Shown here in pieces: positions 1 through 8,364 of a DNA stretch of 64,000 nucleotides. Source of the stretch: Verrucomicrobiota bacterium (GTDB lineage Bacteria; Verrucomicrobiota; Verrucomicrobiia; JABWAM01); assembly GCA_023269615.1 (NCBI GenBank), contig JAHFSY010000003.1, forward strand, positions 1 through 64,000, given 5' to 3'. The position numbers and the translations under genes were made by a program. The notes below the pieces were generated by a model. It saw nothing but the letters and a program-made list of their open reading frames with translations, was not told the origin of the DNA and made no database searches. Numbering within the stretch: position 1 is the stretch's first letter; every line of letters starts with the position of its first letter.

Positions 1-51
1 ACCCTCACGCAGGATCCCCACAATCTGTTCCTCACTGAATCGTTTCTTCAT
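1..51 (-). CDS. IS3-family transposase OrfA, N-terminus only (cut by window edge)
   Basis: The reverse strand from 51 reads an ATG start followed by MKKRFSEEQIVGILREG, 17 residues to the window edge. This is the typical opening of IS3-family OrfA proteins, the helix-turn-helix subunit that binds the element ends before a frameshift adds the DDE domain. Only this segment is visible, so neither integrity nor the subgroup can be judged. Confidence 0.6.
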   Translation of the reverse strand, partial: MKKRFSEEQIVGILREG

Positions 52-119
52 CGGTCTTGCCTTTCGTTCTTGCGGCAAGACTATACGTCCTTTGCGTCCA
101 CTTCCAGCCTGTCAGGTCA
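1..119 (-). mobile_element. Right-hand end of an IS3-family-like insertion sequence (partial)
   Basis: The window begins inside an element read on the minus strand. It carries the first codons of an OrfA-type transposase. Upstream of them is a stretch ending at 119 that begins TGACCTGACAGGC when read inward, a plausible terminal inverted repeat. The boundary at 119 is inferred from that motif alone because the other end and any target duplication lie outside the window. Confidence 0.5.
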
Positions 120-199
120 GAAGCTCGTCCAGAAATTCAGTTTTGCACACAATCAGGACGACGACGCGAAGCGCCTCTACATCCTGCGGTAGGTGACGT
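52..199. other. Short intergenic region: IS terminal end plus korB 3' flank
   Basis: Positions 52-119 look like the IS leader and terminal repeat. Positions 120-199 show no convincing gene, hairpin or promoter; this is the 3' flank of korB, which is read on the minus strand. Confidence 0.4.
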
Positions 200-1120
200 C
201 TACAGCAATTCTTTGATCAACGATTTGCCCTGGTCGGCGTTGAGGCCGAGGGGGCGGGTGGCCAGGGGGCCGCCTTCGTCGAGGATGGGCTCGAGGGCGT
301 GCAGTGCGGGGAGGTCGGTGCGCTTCCAGAAAAGCCCGATCGGAATCTCCTCGCCCCACTTGTAACCCTCGTCAAGCGCCTTGTGGAAGTCGGTCACGTC
401 ATGGTTTTTTTCGTCGAGCATTTTAACGCGCTGGTTGAACCACGGGTAGGTGTTGTCCTTGTTGTAGGTGACGCATGGGCTGAAGACGTCGATGATCGCG
501 AAACCCTTGTGCAGGATGCCGCCCTTGATCAGCTCGATGAGGTGCTTCTGCTTGCCGCTGAATCCGCGCGCCACGTAGGTCGCTCCCCCGTTGATCGCCA
601 TGGGGATGGGGTTGATCGGATTTTCCACGCTGCCGTGTGGCGTGCTCTTTGTCTTCATTCCGAGACGGCTTGTGGGCGAAACCTGGCCGGTGGTCAGGCC
701 GTAAATCTGGTTGTCCATCACGATGTAGGTGAGATCCATGTTGCGTCGCATCGCGTGGATGAGGTGGCCCACGCCGATGCCGTATCCATCGCCGTCGCCG
801 CCCGTGCAGACGACGGTGAGTTCATGGTTGGCAAACTTGAGTCCCGTGGCGACGGGGAGCGAACGTCCATGCAGCGTGTGCATGCCGTACGTGTTCATGT
901 AGCCGGGGAGGTTCGAGGAGCAGCCGATGCCGCTGACGATGGCGACTTTGTGCGGAGCGAGGCCAAGTTCGCTCAGGGCGGTCTGCAGCGTGCTGAGCAC
1001 GGAAAAATCACCGCAGCCGGGACACCAGTCAGGGTGGACCTTTCCTTTGTAATCCTTGGCAGTAAAGCCCTCGGGCCTGGCTTCGATTTTGACGGGCGGT
1101 TCAGCGATGGTTGAGCTCAT
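200..1120 (-). CDS. korB: 2-oxoacid:ferredoxin oxidoreductase, beta subunit
   Basis: This 306-residue thiamine-diphosphate subunit catalyses oxidative decarboxylation of a 2-oxoacid (2-oxoglutarate or pyruvate class) to acyl-CoA with ferredoxin reduction. The CPGCG motif near residue 34 belongs to the ThDP-binding domain of this family. The ThDP/Mg signature GDGDGYGIG followed by NQIYGLTTGQ sits near residues 108-145. Length is usual for the KorB type, which lacks the C-terminal ferredoxin extension of longer beta subunits. It lies 19 bp downstream of korA on the same strand, so the two form an operon. The precise 2-oxoacid cannot be read from sequence; the family also includes pyruvate and branched-chain oxoacid enzymes. 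Confidence 0.93.
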   Translation of the reverse strand: MSSTIAEPPVKIEARPEGFTAKDYKGKVHPDWCPGCGDFSVLSTLQTALSELGLAPHKVAIVSGIGCSSNLPGYMNTYGMHTLHGRSLPVATGLKFANHELTVVCTGGDGDGYGIGVGHLIHAMRRNMDLTYIVMDNQIYGLTTGQVSPTSRLGMKTKSTPHGSVENPINPIPMAINGGATYVARGFSGKQKHLIELIKGGILHKGFAIIDVFSPCVTYNKDNTYPWFNQRVKMLDEKNHDVTDFHKALDEGYKWGEEIPIGLFWKRTDLPALHALEPILDEGGPLATRPLGLNADQGKSLIKELL

Positions 1121-1139
1121 AAAATTTCGTTGGAGGTTT

Positions 1140-2966
1140 TCAAACCATGATTTCCTGCTCGGGAATTGAAACGGTGGTCTTGCCTGCGAGTTGTTCCTTC
1201 ACGGCATGGACGATGTGATGGGGGGCGAACGGTTCGCCGTCGTACTTGCGGACATGGCCGTGGGGCTTGAATCCGGTTTCAGAGCGGAGATAGCGCTCAA
1301 ACTGGCCGCTGAAATTATTTTCGATCATGATGACCTTCTTCGACTTGGAAAGGATTTCCATGATTTCCTTGCAATGGAGCGGGACGAGCCAGCGGATCTG
1401 GAGATGGCTGGCGACGATTCCCTCCTCGGCTGCGAGCTTTTCCACCGCCTCGCGAATGACGCCGTCCGTCGAGCCCCATCCGAGGAGCGTGACCTGCGCG
1501 GTTGCGGGGCCGACGAGTTTCGGAGGGGGGATCACGGCGAGGGCGCCATCCATCTTGCGCATGCGCTTCTCGTGCATCGCGCGGCGCTTGTGCGGGTTGG
1601 TGAATTCATCGCTGATGATTCCGCCATCCTCGTCATGCTCATCGGAAGCCACCACATGAAGATGCCCGGGGACTCCTGGAACGGCACGCGGGGAAATTCC
1701 ATCTTTCGTGATCTTGAAACGCAGGTAGCTGCCATCAATGGCGCCGCCGCTGGGATTGGCCACGTCACCGTTCCCATGGCCGTTGGCGCCATTGGGAAGA
1801 ATGAGGGAGCCGCGATCAATTTTCGGCTGCAGGTTGAGTTCGTCGGGGTCCACGCTGGCGGTTCCCTCGGAAATCAGGAGGTCCGTGAGGATGATTCCCG
1901 GAACCTGGAATTTGTCGGCGTAATTGAACATTTCCGGGACGGAGTGGAAACAATCTGCGACTGAGGTGGGGGCCACAATCAGGCGGGGATAATCGCCCTG
2001 GCCGGCGCCGAGCACCTGCCATAAATCGCCTTGTTCCGTCTTGGTGGGCACACCCGTGGAGGGGCCTGCGCGTTGCACGTTGATGCAGACCATGGGAATT
2101 TCCATCATGGAGGCGGTGCCGAGGGCCTCCGTCATGAGCGCGAAACCGCCGCCCGAGGTGGCGCACATGGCGCGGACGCCGCCGTGGGCTGCGCCGATGG
2201 CCATGTTGGCGACGCTGATCTCGTCCTCGACCTGCCGGACCATGATGCCGAGCTGGCGCGCATGCCTGGCCATCCACATGAGCACGCCGGTGGAAGGGCT
2301 CATCGGGTAGGCGCAATAAAATTTCACGCCGGCCGCGGCGCCGCCCAGCCCGAGCGCGTTGTTGCCGGTGGTGACACCCATCGGCTTGTTCAGCAGCGGC
2401 AGGGGCGTCTTGAATGGCTTGAAATTGGCGGCGGCGTAATCGTAACCGGCTTTCGCCACGCCCACGTTTTCCGCGATCACGGCGTCGCCCTTTTTCTTGA
2501 ACTGCAACGCCAGGATGTCCTCGAGGGTCTTGAAATCCACGCCGAGCATCTGGAGCATGACGCCGAGGGAAATGGTGTTCATGTTGAGCTTGTTCGTGCT
2601 CGTGCCCGACAATTGCTTGACGGGAATCGCGCAAAGCTGGACCCCGGCGGCCACGGCGCCGGGCTTGACCTTGTCGATATCGAAAAAGACGCTGGAGCCG
2701 GCGCCCATCAGGCGAAGGTGGCGATCCATGGTGTCCTGGTTGAGGGCCATGAGCGAATCGAGCCTGTCGCCGTGGTTGCGGACGGGCCCATCGCTGGTGC
2801 GGATGGTGAGGAAGATATGGCCTCCGCGGATGATGGACTGGTAGGCGTTGTAGGCGAAGAGCTGGAGGCCGCGACGGACAAAAATGCGGGCAAGAATGTC
2901 TCCTGGTGTGGCAATCCCTTGTCCCGCCTCACCACCAATGGCAAATGCATAATCAACTTTGGGCAT
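1140..2966 (-). CDS. korA: 2-oxoacid:ferredoxin oxidoreductase, fused gamma-alpha subunit
   Basis: This 608-residue protein fuses the gamma domain (GGEAGQGI near residue 10) to the alpha domain (YPMSPSTGV, then VRQVEDEISVANMAIGAAHGG and the GPSTGVPTKTEQGD loop). This is the standard arrangement of two-subunit Kor enzymes. Together with KorB it makes the acyl-CoA-forming, ferredoxin-reducing enzyme used in the TCA cycle or its reverse. The frame is open for another 25 codons upstream, but the ATG at 2966 begins directly at the conserved N-terminus (MPKVDYAFAIGG) and is chosen. It precedes korB by 19 bp. Confidence 0.93.
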   Translation of the reverse strand: MPKVDYAFAIGGEAGQGIATPGDILARIFVRRGLQLFAYNAYQSIIRGGHIFLTIRTSDGPVRNHGDRLDSLMALNQDTMDRHLRLMGAGSSVFFDIDKVKPGAVAAGVQLCAIPVKQLSGTSTNKLNMNTISLGVMLQMLGVDFKTLEDILALQFKKKGDAVIAENVGVAKAGYDYAAANFKPFKTPLPLLNKPMGVTTGNNALGLGGAAAGVKFYCAYPMSPSTGVLMWMARHARQLGIMVRQVEDEISVANMAIGAAHGGVRAMCATSGGGFALMTEALGTASMMEIPMVCINVQRAGPSTGVPTKTEQGDLWQVLGAGQGDYPRLIVAPTSVADCFHSVPEMFNYADKFQVPGIILTDLLISEGTASVDPDELNLQPKIDRGSLILPNGANGHGNGDVANPSGGAIDGSYLRFKITKDGISPRAVPGVPGHLHVVASDEHDEDGGIISDEFTNPHKRRAMHEKRMRKMDGALAVIPPPKLVGPATAQVTLLGWGSTDGVIREAVEKLAAEEGIVASHLQIRWLVPLHCKEIMEILSKSKKVIMIENNFSGQFERYLRSETGFKPHGHVRKYDGEPFAPHHIVHAVKEQLAGKTTVSIPEQEIMV

Positions 2967-3062
2967 AAGCACGGAAAAATACCTGCAATGGCAGCGTGGC
3001 GCAAGGACAGATTCGGGGCGTTGAAGTTTGCACGGGGCCAAACTCTTGCGAGTTCGGCTACG

Positions 3063-4226
3063 TCATGAATACTGGACGATTTCCGGGGTGTCCTTGTACG
3101 ACGGCGTTTTGCCGCGCCACAGTCGGCGGTGCATCTTTTTCTGGTCCATGAAATACATGCGCATGAGGAGCGTGTAGCCGGGGGTTTTTTCGTCGGGATG
3201 GCATTTTTTCCCGGTGAGGCACATCGGGCCACCCGGGTCGCGCTTTGCCATGAGCGCGAGTGCGCCTTCCGCGGTGGGATTTTTTGAAAGTTCCTCCACG
3301 TATCTCTTCATGTTGTCCCACTGACCCTGGCACAATTTCCAGAAACAAGCGTCCACGTCATCCTGCCCCGCGCCGATCTGCTCGAGGTATTTGGAACGCT
3401 GCGCGTTTTGGAAAGCGCGGATGCCGGGATCGAGAGCACCCATACCGGTGATAAAGTTGATTCCCTGGGCATTCGGCCCGCGAATCGCCACGCGGCAGCG
3501 TGTCTTCTCGAATGCCACCGAGTTTCCATGATGGTCGTGTACGAGAAGGTTCTGGCCGCTCCAGAAATAATTGTACCGCACGAGAAACGCCGTGGCCTCC
3601 TTGACCGTCGCGCAATGCTCCCGGCAAAGCTCGATGGGATTGACGGGGAAAATCTCGGGCGGAATTTCGTCCAGGTGCAGGCCGCTGCCCACGCCGTCGA
3701 ACACGAGCGGATGCGAAAACGGCCACGGGCTTCCCGGGGGAACGGGTTTCTCCCCTTTCCAATACGTGATTGGGTCGTCCACGTTCTTGGCGTGAAGCTG
3801 TCCCTGGTCGGAGCGTGGCACGTAGAGAACCCTGCATTTTTCCGGCATGGGAAACACGAACATTCCACGCCCGGTTTCCTGGAACAGCCGCACATCGCGC
3901 CAGAAGCCCAGCGACTCGCACAAGGCAACCGAGTCGTCGTCGAGCCCCGCGTCCTTGATGCCGCGATAGTATTCGAGCAGCAACTCCCTTTCTCCATCGA
4001 GCTCTGGATATTGTCGGAGGTCGGGCACCGCATCGAGCCGCTCCCTGTGGTAAGCGGCGATTTTGCGGACAACATCCTCCTTCGTCCATCCGAGTTCCTT
4101 CGCGATGGCTCGCGCCATGTCGTGCTGGTACGACGCCCCGCCGCCGCCGCTGCTGGAAAGCCAACGCCCGCGTTCCTGGCCGCGCGTGAAAGCCTGCTTG
4201 AGTTTCTGCGGGGAAGGTTGCGCCAT
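3063..4226 (-). CDS. Putative NTN-type hydrolase/acyltransferase (peptidase C45-like)
   Basis: The protein has 387 residues from the ATG at 4226; the upstream open frame is repeat sequence. The central part resembles peptidase C45/acyl-CoA:6-APA acyltransferase proteins. A cysteine is followed by a short strand and then QLHAKNVDD, which matches the place where the autoprocessed N-terminal Cys and the G-R/K-N-x-D motif occur. Further on, CATVKEATAFL then a NLLVHDHHGNSVAFE strand fits the C-terminal half. If right, it would cleave itself and hydrolyse a linear amide. It lies 96 bp upstream of korA, same strand. No signal peptide. The assignment is by pattern only and could be wrong. Confidence 0.45.
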   Translation of the reverse strand: MAQPSPQKLKQAFTRGQERGRWLSSSGGGGASYQHDMARAIAKELGWTKEDVVRKIAAYHRERLDAVPDLRQYPELDGERELLLEYYRGIKDAGLDDDSVALCESLGFWRDVRLFQETGRGMFVFPMPEKCRVLYVPRSDQGQLHAKNVDDPITYWKGEKPVPPGSPWPFSHPLVFDGVGSGLHLDEIPPEIFPVNPIELCREHCATVKEATAFLVRYNYFWSGQNLLVHDHHGNSVAFEKTRCRVAIRGPNAQGINFITGMGALDPGIRAFQNAQRSKYLEQIGAGQDDVDACFWKLCQGQWDNMKRYVEELSKNPTAEGALALMAKRDPGGPMCLTGKKCHPDEKTPGYTLLMRMYFMDQKKMHRRLWRGKTPSYKDTPEIVQYS

Positions 4227-4290
4227 GGATTCATTTTTTACCACGTTGTGGCGAAAGCGCAACCCTCTGCCCGCCATTTTCCTTGCTGAT

Positions 4291-4321
4291 GGTAGGGCGC
4301 GCTCGGCGATCGCGCCCTGCC
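4291..4321. repeat. GGTAGGGCG-family palindromic repeat, copy 1
   Basis: GGTAGGGCGCGCTCGGCG continues into its own imperfect reverse complement, so the 31 bases can fold as a hairpin. It lies between the monooxygenase gene (stop at 4331) and the C45-like gene. Related copies are at 6001, 7353, 7428, 15659 and 15744. Confidence 0.75.
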
Positions 4322-4330
4322 TCGGCATTG

Positions 4331-5956
4331 TCAGACGGGGAGAAAAATACGGTCGAGGTATTCGAGGAGAGATTTTTCATCCGGCGGCTGGCCTCGAAAG
4401 GCCACGTAGCCGTCGGGGCGCACCAGATAGATGCCTGCCTCCCTCGTGCCGTAACGGCGGTGGGCGTTTTTCGCGGGATCGAGAATCGCCTGGCCTGTCC
4501 ACTTCCAGTGCGCCGGGCGCTTTTCCGCGGCGATGATCGCCTGGATGCGGACATGCGTGCCGCATCGCTTTTGCACGGCTTGTGCAATGGATTCAAAAGA
4601 ACGGGACGATTCCCCGGTGAAATTTTCCCCGCTCACCAACAACAGCGTGTGCGCCGGGTGGCGAAGGATGTCGAACAGCCGCACGACAGATCCATCCTCG
4701 CACTTCAAACCATTCACATCGGGTGCGCGATCGCCGGCGGATGGGCCGCCATCAAAAAGATGCGCGCCATGCCCGGACACGATCGGGCTCGCGCGATAAT
4801 GAATTCCGATTTCGGACACAAAGTTCGTGAGGAGCCGCCTGATCCATTTTTGACGGAGAACCCAGGGGCCGACCAGGCAGCGCAGGAAATGCATGAAAGC
4901 GTTTGCCTCGATCGCGCTGCGAAACATCGCATCGGTTGTGCGCAGCACTTTCTCAGCCACGGGATGGCGTTCTGCATTGTAGCTTTCAAGAATTTCCGGC
5001 CGCGCGGCACCGCTTGTCACGAGCGCCAGCTTCCATGCGAGATTGAACGCGTCCTGGATGCCGGTATTCATCCCCTGTCCGCCTGCGGGGCTGTGGATGT
5101 GGGCCGCGTCGCCGGCGAGAAAAACGCGTCCTTCCCGAAATCGCGGCGCGATGCGGCAATGGACGCGGAAACGAGCCATCCAAAGAGGGTCGCGCACCAC
5201 CGTTCCGGGCGGAGCAAAACGGTCGGCGAGCGCCTGGAAATCCTGCAGCCCGGGCTCCTGGCCGTCCAGCAGCGGGTGCTCCCTGCAAAAGGTGATGATG
5301 CGCGCGTAACCGTTGCGCATGGGAATCACGGCAAAAACCCCCTTCCTTGTGATGAAGCCGTGCCCCGTGTCGTTGGGCAGAGACCACTGCACGCGCGCGT
5401 CGGCCAGCAGGAATTCCTCCTCGTATGGCACGCCGTCGAAAGGAAGTCCCAGGCCATGGCGGACCGCGCTGTGTGAGCCATCGCAGCCGAGCAGCCACCG
5501 AGCGCGCACCGTTTCCCTCCGCCCGTCCGCATGTTTCAATTCCGCCTCCACTCCTTCGCCATCCTGTTGAAATCGATCCAATTCACACTGGCGCTCCACC
5601 TCAAGGCCAAGCGACCGGAGATGCCCGATGAGCATGTGTTCTGTCTCGCTTTGCTCGAGGATGAGCGGAAAGGGATGCGGGCTGTCCACGGCGTCGAATG
5701 TCACAAGGCCGACCCGTCGCCCGTCAAAGTAGGGGCTCAACGCCTTGATGGGCTGGCCGCGCGCCAGGGCCTCGGTGATCAGCCCCATGCTCTCGAAAAC
5801 CTCCAGTGTGCGCGCCTGCACGACGAGCGCCTTGGATTTGTCAGATGGCGCCGCCACCTTGTCCACGATGCGGCAGCTGAGGCCATGACGCCGGAGTTCC
5901 GCCGCCATCGTGAGGCCGGTGGGTCCCGCACCGATGACCAGCGCGTCAAGGTTCAT
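4331..5956 (-). CDS. FAD-dependent aromatic-ring-type monooxygenase
   Basis: This is a 541-residue class A flavoprotein monooxygenase, the group that includes phenol, PCP and resorcinol hydroxylases. Visible motifs are the FAD dinucleotide fold VIGAGPTGLTMAAEL at residues 7-21, the DG motif GCDGSHSAVRHGLGLPFDG near 155-175 and the GD motif RVFLAGDAAHIHSPAGGQGMN near 280. The final ~150 residues look like the thioredoxin-like C-terminal domain of this group, ending in a V-R-P-D-G-Y-V-A-F-R strand. It would hydroxylate an aromatic or polyketide-like substrate with NAD(P)H and O2. The substrate is unknown and there are no aromatic catabolism neighbours. Confidence 0.87.
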   Translation of the reverse strand: MNLDALVIGAGPTGLTMAAELRRHGLSCRIVDKVAAPSDKSKALVVQARTLEVFESMGLITEALARGQPIKALSPYFDGRRVGLVTFDAVDSPHPFPLILEQSETEHMLIGHLRSLGLEVERQCELDRFQQDGEGVEAELKHADGRRETVRARWLLGCDGSHSAVRHGLGLPFDGVPYEEEFLLADARVQWSLPNDTGHGFITRKGVFAVIPMRNGYARIITFCREHPLLDGQEPGLQDFQALADRFAPPGTVVRDPLWMARFRVHCRIAPRFREGRVFLAGDAAHIHSPAGGQGMNTGIQDAFNLAWKLALVTSGAARPEILESYNAERHPVAEKVLRTTDAMFRSAIEANAFMHFLRCLVGPWVLRQKWIRRLLTNFVSEIGIHYRASPIVSGHGAHLFDGGPSAGDRAPDVNGLKCEDGSVVRLFDILRHPAHTLLLVSGENFTGESSRSFESIAQAVQKRCGTHVRIQAIIAAEKRPAHWKWTGQAILDPAKNAHRRYGTREAGIYLVRPDGYVAFRGQPPDEKSLLEYLDRIFLPV

Positions 5957-6000
5957 GGGGATTGCAGATTGCGGAATGCGGAATGGATCGGAAAAAAGAC

Positions 6001-6027
6001 GGCGCGTTCGGCGAACACGCCCTACCT
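6001..6027. repeat. GGTAGGGCG-family palindromic repeat, copy 2
   Basis: GGCGCGTTCGGCGAACACGC then CCTACCT is an inverted copy of the family. It sits in the 121-bp gap between the monooxygenase and adenylate kinase-like genes. The same gap also holds AGCTGA-TGGCTGA type short repeats at about 6048-6075. Confidence 0.7.
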
Positions 6028-6077
6028 CGAACAGTGAATGGTTTGAGCATGGCTGAAAGCTGATGGCTGACGGCTGC

Positions 6078-7289
6078 TTATCCGCGGCGGATTTCCGACG
6101 CGGCGAAATGGAACTGCATGCGATAGACCTTCTTGACGCGGCACTGGATTTTTCCGGTTTTCAAATCCACCGATGCCGGAATTTCCTGTCGCTGGATGTC
6201 CACCACGGCGTGGTATCCGCGCTCGGAAAAAATATCGATGAGCATCGCCAGCGCCACCGGGTCCTCGAGGAGCGCGTCCTCCGAGTTGACCTGCGCCATG
6301 CCTGAGAGCGCGTGGCGGATGATGATCGGCACGATCTTGGCGTCAATCAGCGCGATCACCTTCTTGAAAAGGTCCGTCTGCTCGACCTCGTAGGCATCAA
6401 GGCGGCGCACGAGTTCCTGGCGCGCATGCACGACGATCTCGCTGGCAAGGGGAAGCTTGCGCAGGCGGTCGAAGGTGCGTGGGTCGAGCTCGAGCGAGCT
6501 CTGGTATTTCAATTCGTCGAGGATGTTTTTCTGCACCTCCTCGACAGGCCCCTGGGCGTTGACGAAATGGTAATGGAACATCTCGCGCAGCGATTGCAGG
6601 GCATCAAAGGTCTGCTCCTTGAAAACGCGGTAGCGGTTGCGCGCGGCCTCCTCGCTGAGGTCGGTGACGCGTTCCTCGAGGAGCGTCCCGATCCCGCCGC
6701 GGCGGATCTCCTCGTTGTGCTCGTGCACCTCGCGCCCCCGCTTGAGCTGTCGCCCGATGCTTTCCTTTTCATCCACGAAGAGGACCATGATGTGGTAAAT
6801 GGGCTGGCGGAAATGGATTCCAAGCGGAGTGTGAAAATATTCGCGGCGCAACTGGTGCATCCTGGTGAAGAGCATCTTGAGGCATTCCACCTGCACGCGC
6901 GTGCGCGGGAAGCCATCGAGCACCGCGCCGTTGATGTACTGCCTTTCGAGAAGCTTGCGCAGCAGGATGCCCACCACCTCGCGGTCACCCACCATGCCGC
7001 CCGAGTCCTTGATGCGCCGGGCCTCGGGGCCGGTGAGCAGGCTGCTCACCACGATCGGTTTGCAGGTGAGGTCGCGGGCCTTCATGATGAAGGGCGTGTT
7101 GGTGCCCTTGCCCGCGCCGGGCGCGCCGCCGAGAAGAATGATCTCCTTTGGGAAACGAAGCTTGTCGCGCCCAAGCTCGCCCTCGAGTTCCTCCCACACG
7201 GCATTGAAAATCAAATGCGCGTCCTTGATCTCCAGGTCCTTGTGCGCCTTCGCGGGATGGGACGTGGCGGAATGGGAGGTGGAAGCCAT
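6078..7289 (-). CDS. Adenylate kinase-like nucleoside monophosphate kinase with long C-terminal extension
   Basis: From the ATG at 7289 the protein has 403 residues, nearly twice a normal adenylate kinase. The P-loop GGAPGAGKGTN lies near residue 55, followed by SSLLTGPEARRIKDSGGMVGD and the DGFPRT nucleotide-monophosphate motif near 130. A charged insert (KRGREVHEHNEEIRRGG) falls in the LID region. The last ~150 residues, from LDPRTFDRLRKLPLASEIVVH, match no kinase part I recognise. Predicted role: phosphoryl transfer between ATP and a nucleoside monophosphate in the cytoplasm. The frame stays open upstream of 7289, but that part is repeat-derived. Confidence 0.75.
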   Translation of the reverse strand: MASTSHSATSHPAKAHKDLEIKDAHLIFNAVWEELEGELGRDKLRFPKEIILLGGAPGAGKGTNTPFIMKARDLTCKPIVVSSLLTGPEARRIKDSGGMVGDREVVGILLRKLLERQYINGAVLDGFPRTRVQVECLKMLFTRMHQLRREYFHTPLGIHFRQPIYHIMVLFVDEKESIGRQLKRGREVHEHNEEIRRGGIGTLLEERVTDLSEEAARNRYRVFKEQTFDALQSLREMFHYHFVNAQGPVEEVQKNILDELKYQSSLELDPRTFDRLRKLPLASEIVVHARQELVRRLDAYEVEQTDLFKKVIALIDAKIVPIIIRHALSGMAQVNSEDALLEDPVALAMLIDIFSERGYHAVVDIQRQEIPASVDLKTGKIQCRVKKVYRMQFHFAASEIRRG

Positions 7290-7352
7290 GAAAGAGCCGC
7301 CACGTTTGCGCTTTTCAGGCCGGGGATCAATTCCGAAAAATCTGCATTCAAA

Positions 7353-7454
7353 GGTAGGGCGCGATCGCCGAGCGCGCCGTCGTTCTCCTTCGAAATCACA
7401 CATCCACTTTCCACGAGCCACCGCCTCGGCGCGCTCGGCGATCGCGCCCTACCT
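7353..7454. repeat. Inverted pair of GGTAGGGCG-family repeats (copies 3 and 4)
   Basis: Copy 3 at 7353-7378 (GGTAGGGCGCGATCGCCG...) and copy 4 at 7428-7454 (GGCGCGCTCGGCGATCGCGC...) are inverted relative to each other with about 50 bp between. They make a nested palindrome upstream of the adenylate kinase-like gene. Such a pair could fold as a long hairpin and act as a bidirectional transcription stop, but that is inferred. Confidence 0.75.
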
Positions 7455-7475
7455 TCTGGGGAGAATACCGGGGGA

Positions 7476-7787
7476 TTATGGGCGGATGCGGATCGTGACG
7501 TCGCCCCTGGCTGCGCATTGGCAGGCAAGCCGGTGGGAGCCGGGATCAGGGCCAAATTGTTTGCGCTCCAGGCCGGTCACGGGATTGAGGTTCTCAGATC
7601 CGGAGACGATCTCGATCGTGCAATTGCCGCACCAGCCGCGTCCATGACACAGGAGAGTGAATGGGCAGTAGTTCTTCGCGCCTTTGAATACGCGGACGCC
7701 TTCCGCCTGCAGGGAATCATGGAGGGTGGCGCCCCCATTCAATGACGGGATTTTGCGGTGAATGTTCTCGCAAACGATCGTCGGCAT
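7476..7787 (-). CDS. 2Fe-2S ferredoxin
   Basis: This is a 103-residue plant/adrenodoxin-like ferredoxin. The cluster ligands are CHGRGWCGNC (C-x5-C-x2-C) near residues 47-56 and a further Cys in RLACQC near residues 85-90, followed by the closing VTIRIRP strand. It is likely a soluble one-electron carrier. It lies 3 bp downstream of the lipoprotein gene on the same strand, so they are probably co-transcribed. The electron donor and acceptor are not shown by the context. Confidence 0.85.
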   Translation of the reverse strand: MPTIVCENIHRKIPSLNGGATLHDSLQAEGVRVFKGAKNYCPFTLLCHGRGWCGNCTIEIVSGSENLNPVTGLERKQFGPDPGSHRLACQCAARGDVTIRIRP

Positions 7788-7790
7788 GAA

Positions 7791-8162
7791 TCAGGGAACG
7801 ATGAAGATTTTCCCGGTGTGAGGGCAGCGGGCCGGCGTGCCGGACGCCATGGGGCCGACGTCCACCAGCTGCTTGTCCTGCGCGTAGGGGCTCTTCACGA
7901 GGCCGGGCCACTTCGTCTTGATGGCATAGGGGTAGCCCTTCTTCTTGGGGAGTTTGTCCAACGGGATGATTGCCCCTTCGTCGGTGGGCGAGGTGGTTGA
8001 CACCGTGGCGTCCTGCGGCGGAGCATTGGTTCCCGTTGTGGACGGATCCACGGAGGGCGGCGGCACGCTGGCCGATGTGTTGTTGGGCTTGGTGGATTCA
8101 CAACCAACAAAGACCAGCGAGACGACTGCCAGGGCGAGGCACGATGAGAAAAAAGATTTCAT
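7791..8162 (-). CDS. Small lipoprotein of unknown function
   Basis: The 123-residue protein starts with a type II signal peptide: a hydrophobic core and the lipobox VFVGC with Cys near residue 21. A Pro/Thr/Ser-rich linker to about residue 60 is followed by a compact C-terminal part (KKKGYPYAIKTKWPGLVKSP, then TPARCPHTGKIFIVP). It should be anchored in an envelope membrane. The CPHTGKIF motif is conserved-looking but I do not recognise the family. It overlaps nothing and is followed by the ferredoxin gene. Confidence 0.75.
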   Translation of the reverse strand: MKSFFSSCLALAVVSLVFVGCESTKPNNTSASVPPPSVDPSTTGTNAPPQDATVSTTSPTDEGAIIPLDKLPKKKGYPYAIKTKWPGLVKSPYAQDKQLVDVGPMASGTPARCPHTGKIFIVP

Positions 8163-8364
8163 AGGGCGATCATCCTAACGAACCCCGCGAACATTTCAAT
8201 CCCGAATTCAAATTTCAAAATGGCACGTCCCGATGCGAAGCCTCCCCTTGGCTCCGATTTCTCCGCAAATTTTCGATCCGATGAATGTTCCACCTCCTGC
8301 TGTCACCAACCCATGTTCCATGTTCGTCGTTGATTCTGCGTCTCGTTCCCGTTGTAGTCGGCGG

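Noticed and set aside
8163..8364. FMN riboswitch before ribF
   Set aside because: None of the conserved RFN stem motifs is visible.
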